Assembly (NCBI GenBank): GCA_951230915.1
Contig: OX579633.1
Location: 8,158,145 to 8,222,144 of the forward strand
Reading direction: 5' to 3'
Length of the DNA stretch: 64,000 nt
Origin: Antitrichia curtipendula
Lineage: Eukaryota; Streptophyta; Bryopsida; Hypnales; Leucodontaceae
The notes below the pieces were generated by a model that worked only from the letters and a program-made list of their open reading frames with translations, did no database searches and had not been told where the DNA came from. Both the position numbers and the translations under genes were made by a program. Shown one piece after another: positions 57,361-64,000 of the stretch; the stretch's first letter is position 1; each line of letters starts with the position of its first letter.

Positions 57361-57984
57361 TTTACTACTTTGGGAATCTTTAATCTTTACAGAAAGTCAG
57401 ACTTTTGAGATTTTTTTGGTCCCATTTATAGTGAGTCCTCACAACTATTGAAAAATCGGTTATGTAAAATTTTAGGGGGGCCAATTTCTTTGTTTGTCAC
57501 ATCTATAATTATTGGTTTAGAGCCACAATTTAGTTTCCTTACTGTTCTTGTCTCGAGGAGTTCAAATTCATGTGAACATCTAGTATTCTCTATATTTCAT
57601 GTGTTATCTATCCTTGCCTCAAATAGGTATGCCAACAATGTTCTCCTCAAGTCGACATTCAACATGCATGCAGTTGCTCAATACATTGTAAGTACTATTT
57701 TCAAACAACAAAGACTGTAGAAAACATGTATGTGTAGCAATCAATAAGATAGTTGTGTGTTAATATTTTAGACAATAACATATATGCATCTTTGTTGCAA
57801 GTAGATACAAGTAGCTAATTATATTGAGACCTTGTGGATCATATAGAAAGCCTACCTATGAATTGCATCGTATTTATCGTGCTTCCCCATGGCAATCTCT
57901 CATTCATGTCATATCAAAATTCTTGAAATAGATTTATTTTGTGAAAAGTCATATTAATGGTTTGTCTTCACTAATCCAACATTG

Positions 57985-58345
57985 TACATTAAAGAAATGA
58001 AATATAGTTTCAAGTCAATTACCCAATAAACCACCAAAATTACGCTCAAATGTTGCAATTGTTGAAACCCACCTTCATAGTGGTCACACATATGCAACTC
58101 ACAACTCACAACAGCGTCCAAACAAACACAAAATGAAACAACAAGCTCAGGTCATGCAAGAATAGCAAACCTAAAAATGAACAACAAGCGAGTAAATTTT
58201 GCCGATGTCACATTATTCGACATCAACGTATACGTGAAGACCTCTACCTCGACTCTGACAATCTTACAACAAAAAATCGCCTCCAATACAATCCCTAGTA
58301 TTGAAGCCACACTTTGAAGAAAAATAAGTATTTGCAACCAATTTT
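57985..58345 (+). repeat. Duplicated block, second copy without the gene
   Basis: Direct repeat of 56340-56550 joined to the equivalent of 57286-57360; roughly 700 bp of the first copy, including the whole gene, is missing. Either this copy suffered a deletion or the other gained an insertion. Confidence 0.65.
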
Positions 58346-60340
58346 CTGAAGACGGAGCGACAAAACAAATTACCCTAAACCGCAGAAGTCATTGCTTGAG
58401 AAAGAGGGACAACTTTCTTGAACTAGAACTTTGCTATGGGATCATTGTAGCAAGCAACAGATCCAAACAGAGGGTCCATGAAGCTTGTAACCTTAATTGC
58501 CGTGAGCAACTCAGTAGTCTTGACGTAAGGAAATGTGGTGGTCAAACCCCATTGTTGCATTGTATATATATATACTATATAAAAACAATTAATTGTTGTC
58601 AAACTAGAAGGTTTTTTGAAGAGTCTAAAGATCCACATAGAGAAGATTCTATCTTTTTTTACCTCTATTAGACAACCATTAGGCATTAGTTCTTTTATTT
58701 TTTTAGTTGAAAGCATTTTAAACTTTATTTATAGATTTGAAGTTATGAAATGGGAAGGTGAAGTTTGTTTTACCTTTTCTTTAGAATTTTAAAAAGGATT
58801 TCAAGGCCACGTAGTTGCCATGTAGGAAATAAGGATAGAGTTACAGGGAGAAAAGGGTGGCCAATGGATGAATTGTGGTCCATGTGACATTTTAGAGGCC
58901 CAAATGCATTTACTTAGATGGAGGGGATGGAGGATGAGGTGGAATATAAGGTGGAGGATCTTTTTCTTCCTCTTCATAATTTGCTTAAGAAAAATCAAGA
59001 CTTTGGAGAGACATAAAAAATTGTAAAGGAGAGTTTTTGTAATGAAATTTTGTGAGCTTGTTCACCTTGTTTTGACGTTTTCATAAACCTATTACTCGCT
59101 CAATTTGAAGTTTTTTTGTGGAAGTTATGCTTGATGGAGTGAGAGAGGGATAATTGTCATGGAGTGAGGGCAGAACTTTCGAGGGCAGAATTTTTGAGGG
59201 CTTATAACTTTTGGGTGAAGAGTTTTTTGTCTTTAAAATTTTATGAGAGTATGTATTTAGATGTTAGATTTCTAAGAATCTATCATTCTCTTAGTTTGGA
59301 GTTAGGATGCAAAAATTTTAGGCTTAGAGGCGAAGTAGTTAGAGATTACCTTTGATTTGAAGAAAGAGAACTGAGACTAGCTGTAAAAGTCGTACAATAT
59401 CTTATTTTGTATTGAAATTTAAAACGTGTATAGATTATTGTGTTAGCTTTCTATATAGATATCACACGATCAATTTAGAGTTTATATGTAAGAGTTATGG
59501 GTTTGGAAAAAGAGTAGTGATGAGCTGCCTTTGAATTGGAAAGAGTAAACTTTGACCAACTATAAAAGTCGGACAATATGATATTTTGAGTTGAATTTTT
59601 GAGGGTTTGTAGATATTGTTATTAGCTTTTCAAATAAATATTTTATTCTCAGTTTAGAGTCCTAGAGCGGCTGTGGCACTTATATTAGTGACGGGACCTT
59701 TCTAGAAGGGAGCTTATGCGATTTTTGAACAACACCAACTACTTTATACAAACATAGGATATTTTATTGGGACTTTATGATGAATTATGGAGATTTTATG
59801 AACATGCACATATAGCCAAGTCTAGTTGCATCTAGAAGCCCGACATTTTCCTAAAGCAAGGCCTCTCTACTTAACACCGTGTCTTCTTATGTCTCATGAG
59901 ATGAAAGCAACATCAACGAAAGGGACAAATTCATGGAAGGATTTTCCTGTCGATGGTAGATGGATGACAACAACACGCCGGCTAGCCTCTAGGACAAAGT
60001 TAGAATGTTGCTAGGACATCGCCATAGAAGACGCTTCAACTACTCACAAAGGCTATTTTCAAATGGCCTTTTTTAATGTTTACATAGTTGTCATGAATAA
60101 GTTGTAAAAGCATGTGCGATTTAAGGACTACAGTTGGCCAATCAAGAGTTCAATTGTCTTGGAATTGAGGACCTTTTGACACTTTTTTTAATTAGCAAAA
60201 GCGCCATTTCAATAACACAATAGCACTGTAGTTGTGACTTGGCCCGTTTTGCTAAAGAACGCTTCAATTTCCACTTAAGCCATTTAAGACACTATTCGGA
60301 TGCAATTAGGCCCTCTAATGAACATATTGAAGAAGCTATT
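58346..60340. other. No gene seen
   Basis: Two related segments at about 59370-59420 and 59550-59610 ('taaaagtc(g)tacaatat', 'tttgaattgaa') form a diverged direct repeat of about 190 bp. Frames at 58396-58671 (plus) and 58423-58716 (minus) overlap and lack homology; 59164-59355 and 59826-60014 are unsupported. Confidence 0.4.
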
Positions 60341-60567
60341 TGTTAAGAAATATATATAATATTATCTTAATGCGCTCTCCACCTCATTGTAGTGAATAGT
60401 GAACAAAGGATTAGATATAATCCCTTGGACCAATAGTAGAGAAGAACTATTCATCTTCTCTCTCCTTGTTTATATATATACTCTTTTTCTAATTCATACT
60501 TGATTATTCTTGTGTACTTGAGTTGTGGACTATTTTTTGTGTTTGGTTTAATTCTAGTTTCTTAACA
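60341..60567 (+). mobile_element. 5' LTR of a Ty1/copia retrotransposon
   Basis: 227 bp beginning TGTTAAGAAA and ending TTTCTTAACA, exact 10-bp inverted ends with the canonical TG...CA. A TATA run at 60471-60480 and a CCAAT motif at 60430 are in promoter positions. The primer site follows 2 bp after the end. The 3' LTR is outside the window, so the age and the 5-bp target duplication cannot be read. Confidence 0.85.
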
Positions 60568-60569
60568 CG

Positions 60570-60582
60570 TTATCAGCACATG
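60570..60582 (+). other. Primer binding site (tRNA-Met type)
   Basis: TTATCAGCACATG directly after the LTR is a variant of the TGGTATCAGAGC / TTATCAGCACG sequences used by plant copia elements, complementary to initiator tRNA-Met. Confidence 0.75.
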
Positions 60583-60639
60583 CTCTTGTCTTGAATTTTT
60601 GTGCACGTAGTTCCGTTTTTCATTTCATTTTTAGGAGGG

Positions 60640-60990
60640 GGCTTTTGCAACCCCCCCCCCACCTGCACTACCGCTCCCTGTGCACTTTCTCTCTCTCTTC
60701 CACTCCTTCTGCACACTTCCCCTCCCTCCACATGTGCTTCCCTTCCCTACACAACCTCTACTCTCTCAGTTCTCCTGCCCTCTTCTCTTTTGTACAACCC
60801 CACGTCCCTCCAGGCCCTCTAAAATCCCTCCTCCCTGCCAGCACCTCACCTTCTTCAGGCCCTCCCCGACTCTCCCTTCCTCCTTCCCACCACCAGCACT
60901 TGCATGCCCTTCTTTTCCCTCCCTAGCTCCTTCCCCTCCCTGATTCTTTCCCCTTACAACCCCCCCACCCTTTTCTCCCCTTCTTTAGTT
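60640..60990 (+). other. Pyrimidine-rich leader of the copia element
   Basis: A long C/T-rich tract with poly-C runs lies between primer site and gag. It keeps all three frames open with Pro/Ser/Leu-rich translations (60591-60943), which are composition effects and not genes. Confidence 0.7.
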
Positions 60991-61261
60991 TTATTATTTG
61001 TTATTTTTATTTTTTTAAATCTTTATCTGGTTTTCTTCTTTATCTTTTTTTGGTTTCTTTTTCTTTTTCTTTATTTGAATTTTTTTCTTTCTCTTTATCT
61101 AAATTTTATCTTTATCAGCATATTCTTTTCTTTATCTTTATACACTTTGTCTGTATCTTTATCTTTTTATCATCTTTATCTTCAAATCCCTAATTTCAAA
61201 CCTAAGTTTGAAACCCTAGTTTTTACATTTTTCTCTACAAGTCATCTTTACATCATCTATT

Positions 61262-62642
61262 ATGACTTCTTCAACATCTTTTGTTGCTACTTCTACTACA
61301 ATTCTGGTGGTTGCTATTACATCTATTGAGCCACCACGACTTCAGCCTCTACTTTTTCCACAGTTGCAGCCGATGGTGCTAATTATCTATTATGGGTGAA
61401 AACTGCGAAAGTGCATATATTTGCAGAGGGATTATGGGTGGAAGTATGCTAATAGGAGCCAACTTGGGCATAACACCTCATTTTTTTAAAGAATCTTCAT
61501 TCTAACTCTTGAATATAAGTTAAAATATGAAAAAAAATTGAAGAGCATTGTCTCTTAGTTATGGCTACATGATATAATGTAAAACAAAATTAATTATGTT
61601 AAATTTCTAAACATCAAAAGGGCTAAAAAATATAGTTGTAACCACTGCTTAATTATGCTTAATTATGCTTAATTGGATTCAATAAAGATCCATTATAGAT
61701 GATTTAAAGACTATTTTAGATGAATAAATAACAAATTTTGGTAGAGTACTACAATAAGAATCCATTACAAATGACTTAAAGACTATTTTAGATGAATAAG
61801 CGACAATTGTTTGGTGGAATATTCCATTAAGGACCTCTATAAGCACCTCGATAACGTCTACAAGTGGCTCCTATTAGCATGCTTCCACCTTTATCAGATT
61901 GTATTACCTATGACGGACTTTCTGATATAAATGCTACTATTCCCACCTCCATTTCTTGAAAAACTTTACTTTTATTCAGACTCCATCTCGTTCCTTTTCT
62001 GTAGCATCAGTACCTTGAGTTTGAGAGTCCAAACCAGCTTTGGCACAAGCTCAAATCTTGCTTTGACCATCAGAAAACCATTTTTCTTCTTAGAACTCTA
62101 CATGATTGGACTCACTTACGAGTGTTGGATTTTCCAACACTCATTGCTTTCAGTAATGAGTTGTACCGCATAATATCTCAATTGCAATTGTGTAGTCAGT
62201 CCATTATCGAAACGGAGATGATTGAAAAAACTCTCTCAACATTTTTGCCTACCTTCGCTGTTTTTGCACAGCAGTACAAAAACATTAAATTTGAAAATCA
62301 TTCAGATCTCATGTCTTTGTTACCTTTTGTTGAAAAGCAAACGAAATTATCTTGCGTAATGTAGAGGCCCATCCAGCTGGAACTACGGTTCCCGAGTCCC
62401 ATGTTGCCAACGTTTCCAATGTTAAACCTAAGGCACATAAACATGGTAAAATTTGCTATAGACAACCCAATAGCAATAGCCATAAACATAATCACCAACA
62501 ACCACAAAGGAAGAATAACACTTCCTTTACTAACAGCCGCGATAAGCGTCCATCTAAGACATGTACTTGCCACAAATATGGTAGAATTGGCCATTTGGCA
62601 AATGTTTGCCGTACATTAGACTATTTTGTCAAGATGTTCTAA
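61262..62642 (+). pseudogene. Copia gag region, broken
   Basis: ATG 61262 opens the frame; after a frame change NYLLWVKTAKVHIFAEGLW is the usual N-terminal gag motif. An unrelated insertion (61435-61890) follows. Then FDHQKTIFLL, THLRVLDFPTLIAFSNELY, and IEKTLSTFLPTFAVF match the UBN2-type gag body. The nucleocapsid zinc knuckle at 62565-62606 reads CHKYGRIGHLANVC: the second Cys of CxxCx4Hx4C is Tyr. Several stops and frame changes make it non-functional. Confidence 0.85.
61435..61890. mobile_element. MITE inserted in copia gag (TTA-flanked)
   Basis: TTA at 61432-61434 and 61891-61893. Inverted ends GGTGGAAG(T/C)ATGCTAATAG continue with GAGCCA. About 456 bp, non-coding, and containing a direct duplication of about 85 bp (61675-61740 and 61760-61825, 'aaagactattttagatgaat') and 'cttaattatg' triplets. 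A 3-bp TTA duplication and G-rich tips suit PIF/Harbinger. The ends differ by one base in offset, so the exact junction is uncertain. Confidence 0.6.
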
Positions 62643-62689
62643 GAAAACAAGAAACTTCAGGCTTAGGGTCGTGAAACTCATACCATGGA

Positions 62690-63990
62690 TGCGTTTATAG
62701 ACCCGTTTGGAGCTGAAGATTTTGAAACACATATTGCTGAGGATACCTCCACTAGTGAGTCTTGTGATGCGCTCCTCGACTCTGCAACTACACATATTAT
62801 CTTGCAGAATAAATAATTTTTTGATGTTGATAATCTTTCAACTTGGCAAACCAAAAACTTAATAACTATGGCTGGATCAAATGTGTTTCGTTTCCAAGAG
62901 GGACCTGCAAAGGTGATTTTGTCTGAGGGCACCACTATAACATGCATGTGTGCTATGTTTTCTCCTTCTGCGCCTTGAAGTCTGATCAGCTATCGAAATA
63001 TCCGCACCAATGGTTTTCATCTTTCGACTACAAATATAGATAGGCGAGAGACTCTGGTTTTTGTACAAAACAATAAAGTAGTGGAAACAGCCTTTGCTAC
63101 GGCAAGTGGTTTGTATCGGATTCCAATCCGACCACCAACTGTATCTAGTTTTGCTTTATCTTCTAAAGATCATAAAATTTCACTATGGCATGGAAGACTA
63201 GGTCATCCAAGCTCCACTTTATTTTGAAAAATTCTTCCATGTATTCTTGGTCATATTACAACTAGCTGATATAACTTCAATGACACTATGTCAAGCATGT
63301 GTACAAGGCAAACTAATTGCTAGACCATCTATATGGAAGTTGCGTAGTGAATTACCACTAATGCTTTCAAGACTACATGGTGATATTTATGGTCCGATAA
63401 CACCTATGTCTGGGCCATTTCGATATTTTTTTGTTTTGGTTGATGCATCAGGAAGACAATCTCATGTTTCTTTACTATCAATTAGAAATTTGGCTTTTGC
63501 CAACTTACTTTTGATGCTTATCCAATTCAAGGCTCATTATCCTGATTACCCAATCAAAATGCTTCGAATGGATAATGCCCAAGAATTCCGATCAAAATCT
63601 TTCGAAGATTATTATACTGCCACTGGATTGATTTGACATATTCAGTTCCGTATGAACATGCTCAAAATGGATTGGCAGAGTCTTTTATCAAGCGCATCCA
63701 ACTAATTACGAGGCCTTTGCTTTTACATGCAAATTTGCCTATATACATATGGGAACGTGCAGTTCTACATGTTGCAATTTTAATTCGACTTTGTCCTTCA
63801 TCTATGGAGATTGTTTCTTTACAAGAACTTCTTTCAAGACATGTTCCTAATGTATCTCATTTGTGAGTATTTGGATGCCGTGTTTGGGTTCCAATTGCAG
63901 AACCTCAACGTCATACTATTGGCGTTCATCGTCAAGAAGGCATCTATGTTGGATTTGACTCTTCAAGCATTATTTGAGTTATATTAATCA
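62690..63990 (+). pseudogene. Copia protease-integrase region, broken, runs to the window end
   Basis: Protease motif LLDSATTHII near 62770, soon followed by TAA. The GAG-pre-integrase motif LWHGRLGHPSS lies near 63185-63215. The integrase zinc pair CQACVQGK is at 63286. The integrase core holds first Asp in LHGDIYGPI (about 63380), second Asp in LRMDNAQEF (about 63565) and Glu in QNGLAESFIKRI (about 63665), so D-D-E is kept, but a TGA near 63636 and other stops break the frame. Reverse transcriptase and RNase H would lie beyond the window. Confidence 0.88.
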
Positions 63991-64000
63991 TTTTATTGGT

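Noticed and set aside
60591..60943. Three overlapping proline/serine-rich ORFs
   Set aside because: All three frames are open because the copia leader is almost pure C/T; no start context or homology.
1..64000. CRISPR array, operons, bacterial promoters or rRNA genes
   Set aside because: The window is eukaryotic nuclear DNA; no regularly spaced identical short repeats and no rRNA motifs were seen.

Overview
This is a gene-poor, visibly AT-rich stretch of a land-plant nuclear genome. The evidence is a ten-exon ELM1-type mitochondrial fission gene (a plant family), two secreted plant-type glycoside hydrolase family 5 (GH5) proteins, GT-AG introns, a Ty1/copia retrotransposon with a tRNA-Met-type primer site, and many small non-autonomous DNA transposons. 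I cannot name the species. A bryophyte, lycophyte or other seed-free plant would fit the impression, but that is inference. One 200-base assembly gap (N) lies at 43682-43881.

Layout. 1-7 kb holds repeats only. 7-9.5 kb holds GH5 gene 1 (plus strand, two exons), preceded by three decayed tandem copies of its own leader and signal-peptide region. 10-18.1 kb is a transposon graveyard with nested insertions. 18-26.8 kb has no recognisable gene. 26.9-31.6 kb holds the intact ELM1 gene (plus strand). 32.4-33.6 kb holds GH5 gene 2 (minus strand, intronless). Its catalytic nucleophile is Gln instead of Glu, so it may be a pseudoenzyme. 36.6-39.6 kb has more gene-like composition and a degenerate ~180-bp tandem array but no gene I can identify. 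40.8-49.6 kb is mostly small transposons. 50.7-58.3 kb carries broken genes: a pogo/jerky-like DDE transposase, a CCR/DFR-like reductase pseudogene on the minus strand, and a decayed multi-membrane-segment gene inside a duplicated block. 60.3 kb to the window end is the 5' part of a decayed copia element.

The most informative content is the mobile DNA. I could define four groups by termini and target-site duplications. (a) Eight elements lie between TTAA sites (one has a decayed right end), with termini near YCCCTAAAG, piggyBac-like in form; two are proven by unoccupied sites in adjacent tandem repeats and one by homologous copies. (b) Three copies of a 550-600 bp element with CTCGGGG termini each have a perfect, different 8-bp duplication (hAT-like). 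(c) Three elements start AGGT(A/C)G between TA dinucleotides. (d) A dispersed ~1-kb repeat has a large central palindrome.

Only three genes look intact: ELM1 and the two GH5 genes. ELM1 should act in organelle division. The GH5 proteins should enter the secretory pathway and act on, or bind, cell-wall glucan or mannan-type polymers. Nothing suggests that these genes work together; the flanking GH5 pair looks like a dispersed, inverted duplication.
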